A stretch of 64,000 nt of DNA, from assembly GCF_029784155.1 (NCBI RefSeq), contig NC_073693.1, positions 160,872,031-160,936,030 on the forward strand, in the 5' to 3' direction. Below the pieces are notes generated by a model, which ran no database searches, was not told the origin of the DNA, and saw only the letters and a list, made by a program, of their open reading frames with translations. The position numbers were made by a program, and so were the translations under genes. Position 1 is the first letter of the stretch. The number at the start of each line of letters is the position of its first letter. This document shows, one piece after another, positions 22,167 through 34,486 of the stretch. The stretch comes from Uranotaenia lowii. Lineage: Eukaryota; Arthropoda; Insecta; Diptera; Culicidae.

Positions 22167-24180
22167 AATGGACCTATACTGGTATACTTACATCGCGACT
22201 CGTGGTATCAAATATGAACTCTAATTCTAAAAATATAACGCGAATGGAAGCGAATGAGGCGGAGAAGGACGACTGTCCTAATCCGTTCGTTAGAAGCGGG
22301 CTAAGGCGCTCGCCGGTGAGGACGCCTGTAGACCGCGCAGAGAGCGGAGATCCCTTCGCTCAAGTCCAGGAGGCAGTCGAGGAACTCCTAAGCTCCCCGG
22401 AGCTTCAGGACCCTGAGACTCCTACTGAACCAGCGGTGGCTATGGCGGGCTACAGTACCTTGTGGATTGTGTTAGAAAGAAGTCTAACATCCACAAGGAG
22501 GTCCGGGAGAAACTCGCCAACGTAATGGCGATGTTCGTTAAGGCGAACCGAGCGGTGATGAGCCTACTCACGGCACCGGAGTGCACTTGAAGACGTGGTG
22601 AAACCTCTGCGAGCGGATACCATTCGTCCAAAGAAGGTCAGCGTCTGCGTGCAGACGGATAGTGAAAAGGAAACGACAAGAGAAAGAGTGGGTCTCCAGG
22701 AGAGACGAGACCAGGAGCCCTGAAAAAACGTGACCGGGATCCTAAGGTCCGACTGGATTCGGGCGAAAAAGAGGTCGAAGGGAAAGGCCAAGTTCCCGAA
22801 GCGCCAACTGGGTGGCAGAAGGTTGAGCGCAAAAGGAAAAAGGCCACGAAGGCCAAAGTCAAACCCAAGCCCAACACCAAACCCAACCGGGTCAGGGACA
22901 AGAGGGAGGCGTTGATGGTGAAGGCACTGGAAGGTACCTAAGCCAATGTCTCCCGCGAGATGAAGACAAGGGATAGGCTGGTGGGCCTAGATGGGGATGT
23001 CAGGAGAATCCGCCGGACACGTCCCGGCGAGATGATCCTCGAACTCAGACGTGGCTCAACGGTGAAAGCGCGGAGTACAGTGCGCTTACCCAGGAGATAG
23101 TTGGCGAAGCTGCTGAAATCTGAGCCCTGAGTACCACGGTTACCGTCAGGGTTAAAAACCTCGACGAGATAGCCACGGATGTTCAGGTTAAGGATGCGCT
23201 AAAGGATCTGTGTAAGATCGATACATGGCCTGGTATTGTGGAACATCGTTTACGACGAACTGCTGAGACTGAGTCTCCCCACGTAAGTGAGACTTGTGGG
23301 ATTCGCCGATGACGTCGTTCTCCTGGCATCGGGCCCATTAACTGAAGAGGTCCAGCTACTCGCCAGAGTAGCGATTCAGAAGGTGGAAAGTTGCATACGC
23401 TCCAAGAGCTGGTTCTGATCACCAACTCAATTTCAGTACAATCAGGGACGATGCGCAATCGAATCCAAGCGTGCGATCAAGCTGCAGCAGAAGTAGGGTT
23501 CTGGCGAGTTTGACCTCGTCCATTTTGCGGTGCGGAGCGGCAGCCTGGAAGGCAGCCTTGAGCAGGCATTGTAATCTGCAAAAGCTCTGCAGTGTGCAGC
23601 GGCTGATGAACCTACGAGTAATCAGCGCATACCGAACGGTGTCCTCTGTAGCTGCTGATGTTGTGGCGGGGGTCATGCCCAACTCGGTCTTGCTAGAAGA
23701 AGATACCTTCTGCTACGAGCACAGGCACATGCCCGATGTGCGGAAGCATTCTGGAGAAGCCTCGATGTCCAGCTGGCAGCACCAGTGGGACAACTCGGAT
23801 CGTGGCCGATGGACACATCGCTTTATCCCTTAAGTCGGATCCTGGATGGACTGGAGACACGGATAGGTGGATTTCTGCATGACACAGTTCTTGACTGGTC
23901 ACGGATGCTTCATGCAGTACCACTATCGATTCGGACACGTGGCCTCGCCATTCTACCCAACCTGCGGTGACACAGTAGAGACACCAGAGCACGTAGTGTT
24001 CAACTGTCCGAGGATCGAAGGGGTACGCGTTAACATGATTGCCGCCTGCGATCCAGACACAACAGCCGACAACATCGTGCGGAGGAGTTGTGAGGATGCC
24101 AATACTTGGCGTGCGGTCAGTGATGGGTTCACCCGGATCATGACTGCCCTGCAGCACCAGTCCGCGAACGGTGTAGGGTG
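22167..24180 (+). pseudogene. R1-clade LINE, internally deleted and frameshifted
   Basis: The 5' part (about 22209-22600) encodes an acidic ORF1 (gag)-like segment; a KSNIHKEVREKLANVMAMF phrase continues in another frame. The 3' part ends in the C-terminal zinc-binding tail of R1-clade proteins at 23867-24181: LTQFLTGHGCFMQYHYRFGH, then SPFYPTCGDTVETPEHVVFN with its C-x2-C...H...C pattern. Before it, several frames cover remnants of the segment after the reverse transcriptase. The catalytic core is missing between the two parts, and frameshifts and stops abound. R1 elements often insert in rDNA, but relatives are dispersed like this one, which lies in a furry intron. Confidence 0.8.
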
Positions 24181-25112
24181 ACTCCTTCGTCGGGGGGCAT
24201 CTGAGTAGTGTGCATCCGATCCTGGGAGTAAAGCATACAAAGATAAGACTAACTTCTGCGAATGCCGAGCTGCCTGGTACGTCGCGCGTCTGTGTGTAGG
24301 ATACCTCCAACGTTACCGTCGCGGAGTATTCGAGTCGAACGCGCCCTCTGCGACGGAGGTTGTAGGCATAAAACATGACCTAGGGGGAGGAGTATTTACG
24401 TCGCGGAGTACTCCGGGTAGAGTGGTCGCACGTCGCCGTCGGATGAGCCACTCGAGTCGGGTAGGATGACATCACCGTCGGGATTCATCTGACTCACAAG
24501 CGTTGAAGACCCGTACGTGTGCTGTGACAGGCGCGATTCCACGATAAGCTGCTCTCGATTCGGCACACGGCGGGGAAAAGGCCTAGGGTTGCCAGCCCCA
24601 AAGTTGCAAGCCAAAGAATGGAGGAAGACCGAACCACGGTCGGAGTAGAATGCCCTTTCGACGAGGGGCATTCGAGTAGTGTGCGTTTCATCCTAGCAGT
24701 AAAGCATACAAAGATAAGACTCTACCTTCTGCATATGCCGAGCTGTTAGGATACCTCCACAGCCACAGGGTATCCAAATAGAAGCGCTCCCTACGCCGGA
24801 AGCTGCGGGAATAAGACTTTACCTTCTTCGCAGTCGAATTCGTAAGGGAATACTAGTCACGCCGCGGAATACTCTCGGATAGAGTGACTTCACCTCATCG
24901 GCGGGTGAGTCACTCGAGTCGGCGTAGGATAGCGTCTTCGCCGCGAATCATTCGAGTAGTTTCGTAAAGCCCCGGACGGGTGCTGTGACAGGCGCGTATC
25001 CAGGATAAGCTGCTCTCGATTCGGTACACAAACGGGCAAAGAGGAGAGGGCTTCGAGCCAAACCAAGCGGAGCCAAGATCTCGAGTCGTTAGAGGCTACA
25101 GTCATACTCAAC
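24181..25112. repeat. Two tandem ~466-bp copies after the R1 element
   Basis: Two head-to-tail copies, about 24181-24646 and 24647-25112, share TAAAGCATACAAAGATAAGA, GATAAGCTGCTCTCGATTCG, GCTGTGACAGGCGCG and a CTCTACCCGGAG/ACTCTATCCGAGAG-type phrase at offsets of 465-466. Composition is GC-rich, as in the adjoining R1 coding part. This is most simply a duplicated 3' untranslated region of that R1 element. Open frames within it are not genes. Confidence 0.75.
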
Positions 25113-25199
25113 GATGCCACATTTTGATCTGTATCATCAGTGTATCTCTTTATGTTACATTGTGACTCTTATGGGTGAGAATAAGACACACTTACGATG

Positions 25200-25875
25200 T
25201 AGATTTTTTGTGGTATCGCTGGTCATACCCTGAATCCAGTCGGCCGGGAATGTTACAGTATCCCAGACGTCAGCGAAAAGACGGTGCAACATTTGTGCTG
25301 ACAAGGCAGGGTCGGCTTTCAGCATTTAAGCAGGGATGCAGGAATTTCACGTCTTTGATTGCAGCTTCAATTTCAGCCAGCGATGGCGCTTTCGAGTTAC
25401 TGTTGGCGCTTCGAGTTCTGTTGGCCATCGCTATTCGTAACTCGGGAGAGTTGTTTGAAGCGCTCAGTCCATCGTTTGAGCTGATCTGCTCGATCGGTCA
25501 ATAAATGACCTGTTCGGTCTTTTAGCGGCATTCTAGCATTAGTCCTTGCACCACTAAGGCGACGATAAATGTCATAAAGTAATTGGATATCTTCATTTGC
25601 GGCGACTCTTTCATCCTCTCCGGCTAGGAAGTTTGTCCAGGCTCTCTTGTCTAGTCTACAAGCTCGTTTAACAGCCTTTTCAAGTTCCGCATATTGTAAG
25701 AGGGCGGCTACTTTGGCTGACCCGGTACATGCCTACTCAATTCCGACTTTCGCCTTTCTCCGATCATCAACCATCCTCCAGGTTTCATCCGACATCCATT
25801 CACTTCTTTTTCCACAAACTTCACCGAGAGTACCATAGCTTGTCGTGATAAAGGCATTCTTGATTCTACATCACT
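25200..25875 (-). pseudogene. RTE-like LINE fragment, region before the RT core
   Basis: Minus-strand frames encode, in order and with frameshifts, a LGEVCGKRSEWM-like phrase, AALLQYAELEKAVKRACRLD, KRAWTNFLAGEDERVAANED, IQLLYDIYRRLSG, DRADQLKRWTERFKQLS and MLKADPALSAQMLHRLFADV. This is the linker between endonuclease and reverse transcriptase of the same RTE-like family. It is broken and ends abruptly at both sides. Confidence 0.75.
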
Positions 25876-25912
25876 GTTCTCCGACTGTTAGTATATATGT
25901 ATCATATATGTA

Positions 25913-26949
25913 GGGTGAGTGCTCCTACTTTGGACCTAGAGCCTACTTTAGTCCTAAAATGCCGAAAATCGGATAAAACTCATTTGGTTTGCATATATTC
26001 AAGACACTCCAATGCAAATAATGATCTCTTATTCTTCCCTTATCCTATAATACCGCTTTTAGCCATATAAGATAATTCCAATAAACTTTTCAACGTTTTT
26101 AAAAAATTACTTCCTTTTTGGTGGTAAAAAAGGCAACTCAATTAGAGGGAAGTAATTCGAAAAATCAGAGAAATTAAGAATAAATCACATTATTTAACAT
26201 GCCAAGCCTAATTTTATAGAAAAACTACCATTGCTGTGATGAATATGAACTATACTATCTATTTTTCCTCAAATAATAGAAAATCATAGGAAACCCCGGA
26301 AAATAGGTAATAGGTCCAAACATAGGACACTTTCGGCCATGATGTTCCATTTTTAGACCTGACATCAGTTTTTTCAATACAAACCAATCATTAAAGTGCA
26401 AGTGTTCATGAGGGCATAATTAAGGACCTCTATTGAACATTTCGAACATATTTTGTTAGCTTTAGGTAAATAAACAACAAGTGAACACAAAACACCTTCT
26501 TACTATTATGCTGCTGAGAAATGTGATAATGAGGAAAAAGCTTGAGATATTCATGGCAGAAATTCAGGGGTTTATTTGAATTGTAAAAAATCCAAAGTAT
26601 TAGTTCGTGGTATTTTTTTAATCAAAATAAAATATTTCATTGATTTCTTGATGTTTTTTGAAAAATATATCTTTTTACTGGCATTTTAGATCTAGGTCCA
26701 ATAAGGGGTACAAGTCTAGTGCCAATGCAGGAACAGTAGGTTCAAAGTAGGAAATTTTGATCATCCATATCTTTGTAAACCTATTAAAAACGGCAAAACC
26801 AAGGATGAAAATTCTCATTGAAACTTGAGGCTAGCACCATGAACTATGATTGGGTTTCCTAAAAACCACAAAACAATCGTCCATGTATGAGAAAAACATG
26901 GGTTTATAAAAACCACCGCTTAAAGGGTCCAAAGTAGGGCAACTAACCC
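25913..26949. mobile_element. TA-flanked 'word-iterated' element (CTACTTTGGACC family)
   Basis: TA flanks both ends (25911-25912 and 26950-26951). The left end is GGGTGAGTGCTCCTACTTTG and the complement of the right end is GGGTTAGTTGCCCTACTTTG, each followed by GACC. The phrase TAGGTCCAA/TTGGACCTA and its variants recur inside near 25928, 26305, 26350, 26695 and 26740 in both orientations. No protein is encoded. It lies in the furry intron, just after the RTE-like fragment. Confidence 0.65.
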
Positions 26950-26951
26950 TA

Positions 26952-28029
26952 AATATCGTTTGTTTATAAAAATGTGAATGATTTTCCGGAAAAATTAACA
27001 TAGTTTTTAAAGTTCAACCGTTTTCTTAGTAGCTTTATAATTGATTTAAGCTCGTGATTTTCAATAGTTTTTGTGGGCAAGTTTAAAAAAAAACCTTTTT
27101 TTAGAGATCTGCAGAACCAGCTGAGTTTTAAATTACAGAAATATTCCGTTCAAATGAACCATTCGTCAAAAACTAGGAGGAACAACATTGCCCAAACTAT
27201 TTTTTCTCCTTAGTCTAGTCAGGATTGTCCATTCTATCGAAACGTGTTATTGAGTACCATCATATATCCTTCCGTCCTGGGACGAGAACAACAAGCTGAG
27301 ATTTTCCAAAAGGACCCATAAGGCAACAACTCTTGTAATGTGTAGCAATGTGTACCGGAATCATCAGAAAGATTCATTCACAAATCAAAACAAACACTCA
27401 ATTAGTGATAGGAAAGACATGTTTGAAAACTATTCTGGGAAATCGATATCATTCTGAGTACAGAGTCTCTAGTGCATAGCATCCTAACGAGATTTCTCGT
27501 CGTCTGTTTCGGAACTAGAAGATTAAAACAATCGAGTGGAGGTCTATTGAACGGGCAAGTTGTTTTTTGTTGAACAGAATAATATTTAGTTACATACAGA
27601 GGTACCAACTAAAATCTGATGGACACATGTGTGAGCTGTCCTTCATGTAAGAATAAATAATGGACTGCCATCCATCATTCTATTGAAAATGATTGAAGCC
27701 ACCCTTCATTCAGTACGTCAACAATGAAGGGTTGAATTTATTTCGAAATTGTTATTGGTGTTGCTGATGATATTTTCAGACTGTCAATATTTCAGGAATG
27801 GTCAACACAAACTTCATAATTCATAAGAATTTGTGGGAATAGATAAAAAAAGACAATTTAAATTTTTACCGCAGATTAAAAAATAGAGGGTTTAACAAAA
27901 AGGTTTGATTTTTCTTCAAAATCGATTGAATATTTTAATGGAAACCCAAATACAGCTTTCTATTGAAATTAAGCACCAAACCTAGAAAAAAAAACCTCTT
28001 AAACGAAGTGTTAGCGCTAATCAACTTAC
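26952..28029. other. Furry intron, no recognised element
   Basis: AT-rich intron sequence. The open frame 27402-27608 on the minus strand is not recognised and has no splice context. Confidence 0.55.
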
Positions 28030-28198
28030 CATCCGAATGGCTGGACGCTTTCCGCATACTCGTTAGCCGATAGAATGGCGGAGTTTCGGTGCGCTCAATT
28101 AAGCAGTTCAGCGTTTCCACCGTTTGCAGCTCGCTCATCAGCTCGTCCAGGAGTCGATTGGTGCAAGATCTGGCCAGGTAGAGGGCCACTCTTTTGGC
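28030..28198 (-). CDS. fry: Furry exon (fourth visible exon)
   Basis: The 169-base exon starts after a CCGTAG acceptor with a whole codon and ends one base into a codon before a GTAAGT donor. It encodes [20 protein letters not shown], then [20 protein letters not shown] and [16 protein letters not shown]. This is a very well conserved block of Furry, and the same PPFYR phrase is kept in vertebrate FRY. It follows the exon at 28355-28486 after an intron of 156 bases. Open frames on the plus strand here are shadows. Confidence 0.95.
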
Positions 28199-28354
28199 CT
28201 ACGGCATCGGAGAGACCATATCATCAGAAGAGGACGAATTTGAATCGCATAAAAAAAAGAAAGTGCAAAATGCAGGCAATTAATTTCCATGCTTAAATGG
28301 GCAAGAATTCAATAACCACTCAATTGATGAAAAAAATCCATAAATTCAACTCAC

Positions 28355-28486
28355 GTAGGCAAGCAGCTCATTCGGGGCCATTCCGGATATGATTAGCAGG
28401 TATCGGAGAATCACTTTGAGGTTGTTGGGCCAGAACTGACACAGGGTTCCCCAAAGCTCCTCGATGTAGGGATGCGAATCGGCGAA
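28355..28486 (-). CDS. fry: Furry exon (third visible exon)
   Basis: This 132-base exon is exactly 44 codons, in phase 0 at both ends, between a TTTTCAG acceptor and a GTGAGT donor. It encodes [35 protein letters not shown] and MAPNELLAY. The last phrase runs straight into [10 protein letters not shown] of the next exon, matching the order in insect Furry. These residues are part of the helical-repeat scaffold. The last A in NELLAY is usually P in relatives I remember. Confidence 0.95.
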
Positions 28487-29248
28487 CTGAAAAAAGCAGA
28501 AAGAAAATTGTATCAATTTAATTGATATCAACCACAGGAGAGTACGCAATTAATCCTAATTATAAAAAAAAACAGATTTAAAACGAAATTGTGAATTCAT
28601 CATATTACATATTTCGTGGAATTTCTTATTTAAGTAAACCTATTAGTTTGAAAACTTCACAAACATTGATGATTACTGAAAAACCAAATTCATTTGAATT
28701 TTACATATCGTTTTCCAGTTTTTATTCAAGAAGAAACCTAAACTGAGGAATGTTATAATTAGACTTCATTTATCTGAACTTTCACGAAAACCTCTTAACG
28801 CAGTTTCAATAACGTACCCAATTATTTTATTCCAAATAATCTCTGTTCCTTATACATACTTAGAACTCAGAGCTATCGATGAGAGCGAAACCTTCAAATA
28901 ACACTCGGGAAAAAAAACCTGAATTCTTCGGGATTTTATAATCGGCAGCTCTCCTCCTAGTGGTTGTAAATTTCAAAGTTTTCACCATGGCTGACATAAT
29001 TCAAATTTTTTCCCTACCTTGCTACATTTTCTAAGAAAAACTATTCCAACCAATCCTTTTGAACTGCTTCCCAACTATTTAGCTTCTCTCTAGGTAATTT
29101 TTCTAATCGACTTTCCTTTTCGAACATGCACTTGGAATACTTTGAAAAATTCCCTCGTTCCACCCTCGCAACATCCAACTAACAGAAACTTTTCCAAGGA
29201 CCTGTCAATAGATTGGCCATAGCCACACGCTCAGTTTTAAAAGCTTAC
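28487..29248. other. Furry intron (762 bp)
   Basis: AT-rich intron between two certain exons; no repeat or RNA gene recognised. Confidence 0.8.
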
Positions 29249-29347
29249 CTTTGCCGTGATATAGAACAAGTTGTTCAGAATCATTTCGGTCGCCTCGGTG
29301 GAACCGGATCCCTCGCGACGTCCACGTGCCCCCGAGTCCGGATAGTA
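29249..29347 (-). CDS. fry: Furry exon (second visible exon)
   Basis: The 99-base exon is 33 whole codons between a TTTACAG acceptor and a GTAAGC donor. It encodes [20 protein letters not shown] followed by [13 protein letters not shown]. The [18 protein letters not shown] phrase is diagnostic for Furry. Phase 0 at both sides joins it to SYIM upstream and FADSHP downstream. The intron before it on the transcript is 9.5 kb and full of transposons. Confidence 0.95.
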
Positions 29348-30359
29348 CTGTAAAGAGGAGAAAATAAATAAAATCAGTAGCTGTTGGTTTAAAAGACAAG
29401 CACATGTATATCAAGTTAATGTTGCCTGCGGCTATTTATAACTAAAAGACGCTTCAGATGATTTACTTTAGACAACAAAATATACAAACTTCATTCCTTT
29501 ATTTTTTTCAGAAACAGGAAGAAATTAAAGACTTTAATTTAGTATTAATTCTTCTTCATTCTTTAGGTTTGGATCATCGTAAAACGAATAAAACATCGTC
29601 GGATGATCTCGGATCTTATTTGTTTGTATTTTGCTACACCCATAGCAGAGGTTGCAAAAATCCAATGCCAATTTAGCAAATCTCTTTGCCGAAAATGAGC
29701 TGAAAAGTATACTGCACCAAAATAGTATGATTGGAAAAGCACTACTGGCTCGAGCTCTCAAATTATGCATGACCACTACATTCAAGTGAAACAAGAAAAA
29801 CATTTTATGGGACAATGTTCCGAAAATCAGTCATTTTCACTGAGCCATGCTTGACTACATTCAGAGCCAAAAAATCAAAGCAGTCAAATTTTCCTTCTTC
29901 AACCAAATCATACAAACAACCATGCATGACAACGACGCTTCTGTATTTGAAACACTTTTGCGATACATGATGTGGTAAAGAAGGACGTAGTCTATCAGCT
30001 ATCGAACGTCTGATTTTCTTCCTTGACGACTTTCAACCTTTACGATCATTAATGATATGTTTCAGTTTTTAGCGATCTATGTAAGCAATCAGATGACTAG
30101 GTAACCGCAATAAACTCTCCAGCATGTGCTACGGCTTTTTGAACATGTGGTTCTGGTATTTCTTCAGATTTTTCCTTCAGAAACATTCATGATCGTCTAT
30201 CAATAACGAACATTATCAACAATGATGCGAGGATAGACATTCGGGAATGATTGAGGAAGCGACGTTCAAAATGTATCACCAAGTATGTCGATCACCGTCG
30301 ATAAGCCACGTGACGAATAGCAACGGTAGCCTCCGATGGGGTATGGTGTATTTTCTTGA
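29348..30359. other. Furry intron, no recognised element
   Basis: Start of the 9.5-kb furry intron. Open frames at 29458-29815 on both strands overlap each other and are not recognised. Confidence 0.55.
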
Positions 30360-30660
30360 ATCAAGTTATAGTGTTTTCGTTTATTGGCAGTGGCAACCTA
30401 GTTACCCACGAGTTTTGCCCTAATTGCTGTTATTATGTTCGGTTATTAATTCAGAAGTCCACTAGTTTTGCCCGAGTTTTGAACCTCAAGCAGGCGGTTG
30501 CACCCCGTAAAAGTTGTCAGTGTTGGGGGTAAACAAAAGGGTGAGTATAGCAACCATATATTTGCATCGTCGCGGGTAACGATTCTGTTCGTTTATTCCG
30601 AAAAAGTTTTGCCCCGCGCTAGTGGAGAAAAACGAAAACGGCATTAGTGTTGATTTTCGA
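30360..30660 (-). repeat. GTTTTGCCC-rich dispersed repeat
   Basis: Read on the minus strand, about 30360-30560 matches 47390-47500 joined to 48420-48545: TATATGGTTGCTATACTCAC, CCCCCAACACTGACAACTT, CAACCGCCTGCTTGAGGTTC and AAAACTAGTGGACTTCTGAA. The phrase AGTTTTGCCC recurs in plus orientation near 30411, 30464 and 30605. This copy lacks the 0.9-kb insertion present in the other copy and so supplies its empty site. Ends were not found. Confidence 0.6.
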
Positions 30661-30938
30661 CATATATTGAATTCAACTTTTACCACGTGCGTATCACAGC
30701 ACTCGGAGATATCAGTATTCTAGCTAGAAACCAACCCTGATTGCTTTTCTTGAGCGATTTCCCAAACATTGTTGTGGGATACTTCATCCCAAGGAAAAAA
30801 TATTGAGAATCGAACTCACTGCAACATCTCATCTCGGCTTGCCAGTGCGATATCTTACCCAGTGCAACAGCTGCGTCGGTTAGCAAACGAAAGTTTATTG
30901 TCATAGTCTTTCTGCCACCGCTGATTTTGCCATCTTAC
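30661..30938. other. Furry intron spacer
   Basis: No recognised feature. Confidence 0.5.
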
Positions 30939-31500
30939 TTAATGATCACGCGCCGATCCTCCGGTGCATAGGGCCGTGGTAAAAGACCTCCACTGTTGAC
31001 GATCCGGAGCCAGCGTCTTCACCTGGTCCCAGTCAAGATTCTCGTCGACAGTTCGGATTTCAGCGGCTAGGGTTCGCCGCCACGAATTTCTGGGTCTGCC
31101 TCTTCTTCGATGACCTTCTGGATTCCAATCTAGCGCCTCTCTGCAAATCTCGTTTTCATCTCTTCGCAGCGTGTGCCCAATCCATCTCCACTTACGTTCC
31201 CGAATCTCGATTTCTAGCGCCTTTTGATGACACCGGCGATGTAGTTCCTCATTCGAGATCCAGTTGCCAGGCCACCAAGCGCGGATGATATTCCGCAGGC
31301 AGCGGTTTACAAATACTTGCAGTTTTCGCGTCGTTACCGCATATGTGCACCAAGTTTCGCACCCGTACAGCAATACGGATTTGACGTTTGAGTTGAAGAT
31401 TCAGATTTTTGTTCGTAGAGAGATCTGGCGTGACCGCCAGATGTTTCGGAGACTCGCAAACGCAAATCGGGCCTTTCTGATCCGTGTAAATTTTGCCATC
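30939..31500 (-). pseudogene. RTE-like LINE 3' half, best-preserved fragment
   Basis: The 144-codon frame at 30939-31373 encodes MLYGCETWCTYAVTTRKLQV, FVNRCLRNIIRAWWPGNWIS, a RKWRWIGHTLRR phrase, LDWNPEGHRRRGRPRNSWRR and TVDENLDWDQVKTLAPDRQQ. This is the terminal region after the reverse transcriptase of RTE-like LINEs. Above it, about 31376-31500, the preceding segment (RKARFAFAS-like, LAVTPDLSTNKN) is in other frames, so there is at least one frameshift. The frame reaches its natural end at 30939, but the endonuclease and RT core are missing. Confidence 0.8.
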
Positions 31501-31679
31501 GGTTGGAAACAAAGAATGTTTTTGTTATCTAATGCCGGTATACATACACATACAACAATCGATACATCATTCGACAATATCCTTGCTGGCTGATGGTTTC
31601 CATCCTGCTTTGTCTTGTGATAGGATATGGGATATGTTTTATTTGGTTTCTTTCAGACATATGCAACGCGGTTGCACTG

Positions 31680-33028
31680 CACTGTGGTCCAAAAGGGCTA
31701 AAAGTGGCGTTTTTCGTAGCGCCTCTGTCTTTTATCTTATCTCTTAAGTGTCTTCAGAACATTTGCTTCTTCAAACATGCTTCATAATTTGAAAGCATCA
31801 AAAGTTAGTAAAAGTCCAGTATGAAAAAATTGACAATTCTAACTATTTTATTTCAATAGATTGAGCTTTATGTTATACTACAAAATTGTAGAATACGTAA
31901 AAATATGAAACTTTGTTGAATACATCAAAACTGTATCTCTTTTCAGATCAGAGTTATAAAGGTTTTCTTTTGAAAGTTATTTAAAAGTTAGTTTTTAAAC
32001 TTAACTATAGTTAGATGAGAATGTATATGAATAAGATGCTCTGAACATTTGTTGGGGCATTCAAATCACACGTTTTGCACAAGATTTCAACATTCTACGA
32101 CGTTTCCTAACCAACTTATTGCAACTTTAAGTTTTATTTTTACTCAACTTCACGAGCGTTTATTGCAAAAACGTGCAAGTGAATTTTCAAAACTAATAAA
32201 CCACATTGAAGCTTGATCTAAGTGCAACAATTTGGTGTTGTTGTCATTTGTCTCCACGCGCTCATATTTGAACACAACAAGCATTTATTTGATATGTTTT
32301 ACGTGTTTCCATACAAAAAGTATTTTCAACTGCCTGCTGCCTTCGTTCTGCGGCTACGCAGATAGCCTGGAAATCAATTTTTCCATTTTTTGTATGGAAA
32401 CACGTAAAACATATCAAATATATGCTTGTTGTGTTCAAATATGAGCGCGTGGAGACAAATGACAACAACGCCAATTTTTTGCACTCAGTTCAAGCTTCAA
32501 TGTGGTTTATTAGTTTTGAAAATTCACTTGCACGTTTTTGCAATAAACGCTCGTGAAGTTGAGTAAAAATAAAACTTAAAGTTGCAATAAGTTGGTTAGG
32601 AAACGTCGTAGAATGTTGAAATATTGTGCAAAACGTGTGAATTGAATGCCCAAATGTTCAGAGCATCTTATTCATGGACATTCTCATCTAACTATAGTTA
32701 TGTTTAAAAACTAACTTTTAAATAACTTTCAAAAGAAAACCTTTATAACTCTGCTCTGAAAAGAGATACAGTTTTGATGTATTCAACAAAGTTTCATATT
32801 TTTTTACGTATTCTACAACTTTGTAGTATAACATAAAGCTCAATCTATTGGAATAAACAAGTTAGAATTTTCATTTTTTTTTTATAGAAGGCTTTTACCA
32901 ACTTTTGATGCTTTCAAGTTATGAAGCATGTTTGAAGAAGCAAATGTTCTGAAGACACTTAAGAGATAAGATAAAAGATAAAGGCGCTACGAAAAAAGTT
33001 CCACTTTTAGCCCTTTTGGACCACTGTG
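31680..33028. mobile_element. Near-perfect 1.35-kb foldback element
   Basis: Two arms of about 640 bases (31680-32319 and 32386-33028) are inverted copies separated by only 66 bases. The ends are CACTGTGGTCCAAAAGGGCT on the left and its complement on the right. CACTG flanks both sides (31675-31679 and 33029-33033), compatible with a 5-bp target duplication, although the repeat of the terminal CACTG makes the exact edge ambiguous. The arms are highly similar, with only scattered differences. No transposase is present. It lies in the 9.5-kb furry intron next to an RTE-like fragment. Confidence 0.8.
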
Positions 33029-33033
33029 CACTG

Positions 33034-34486
33034 GGAGGACAATGCCAGTTGCCGAAAAGCTTGTAGAAAGCTTGTTAATTCCGTTAATTGTTGTCCGGCG
33101 TAGAATCTCATACCGATAATTCCACTTTCAAGGAAGTTCATTATTTAGAGTCTGATTTTTGGGTGTACTTTTGGTTTAAGTTTTAAGATAAGGATTTGGA
33201 GAAATTGTGATTTCAACCGTAGAAAAGGCATGAAGTTTTTTTTATTGAGCAGGTTGGTTATAAGGTATGTTTTAACTGAACGTTGGCTCTGTTGGTTGTG
33301 TGTGGTTGTGTGTCCTGGAAGAGCGACGCGACGCGACACGACGCGACGCAACGCAACCGACGATTCTTACGTCACAATACAGCGTCAAGAAACATAGCAA
33401 CCAAAAGTTTGTTTTGATTCGATGCTTTCGCGGATGTCGAAATTTTCGGTCGTGATTTAATTGGTTTTTTTTGGAATTCTTCTATTTCTGGAGGAATCCT
33501 TCTGACAAGCAAAATACAATCGTCCCGTTGCCGGTATTTTTGTTGTGACGGTATCGCAGCCACGGGCAGAGCACCTTAACAAGGTTTGTAGAATAATCAC
33601 CTGCCAGCGCAGATGCCTTCAACCAATGATACTTTTCTTGATGGTCAGTCACAAATTCAATCCTCCTGCTGGCAGTGGATCGACAGACTCCACATCGGTC
33701 ACAGTCGCTCAAGAACGTTTGTAAAGGGATAGTGTGATTGTACCGAAGGCACAATCTACCATATTCTACCATAAAAAATCATATCTGCGATGCTTTGTTT
33801 TTAAATTTTTATCATAACAGAACGATTGCCGAAAAGGATTAGATGCCTGAAAACTTCAATAAAAATTGTTATAATACAGCATCCACTGAAAAAGGTTTTT
33901 TTCAATTATGAGGATAAAACTCGGAACAAAAAAAAAAATAACGTTTGATTTTATTTTTGAGAAACGATTGGAATTAAAAAATCCGAATCATTATGATTAA
34001 TGGCCGAGTCCGATAAAGGAAGAACAGAAGACAATGGACGATTTTTATGGTTTTAGCTCAAACTTTAACTTACACATTAGAACGAAACGTTAAGAAAAAA
34101 AAAAACGAAACGTATGAATATTTTAATTAAAAAGAAAACTTGAGGATATCATTTCCTTTCCTTTCCTTTTTCCTGATTGCTTTTCCAATTGATTTGAAGT
34201 TCCCTCATAGTTGCTAAAATTTGTTAGAGAGAAATTCCTGGGATTCTTCTATGTTTCTGTCGGTTTCAATTAAGCTATCAACAACTGAGCGGGTTTTAAA
34301 TAATTCTTCGCGAACTTTACTTCGGACAGACGATTGATCTTCTTTAATTGCTCGCTATTGCTATTTTTTCATCTTCCATTCTTCAATATTCACCCTCTAT
34401 GCGAAAACTTTTGGACGGAGGTGTAAAATCAAAACACTCGATTGTGTCAGATACCGGGAATGATCACGGAGAGAAGCAATGAGGAG
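33034..34486. other. Furry intron with a short CGACG-rich patch
   Basis: At 33321-33360 there is a GAGCGACGCGACGCGACACG-type CG-rich simple repeat next to a GTGTGTGGTTGTGTGT run. Open frames at 33145-33772 on the minus strand, one with a CDRCGVCRS phrase, are not recognised. Nothing else is seen. Confidence 0.45.

Noticed and set aside
22564..22915. Overlapping open frames on both strands in the GC-rich R1 segment
   Set aside because: Shadows of the decayed R1 ORF1; the recognisable gag-like peptide is on the plus strand in other frames.
23693..24376. 227-codon minus-strand open frame
   Set aside because: It lies antisense to the recognisable R1 C-terminal zinc-binding tail and shows no family similarity.
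28075..28296. Plus-strand open frame over the furry exon
   Set aside because: Antisense shadow of the certain furry exon at 28030-28198.
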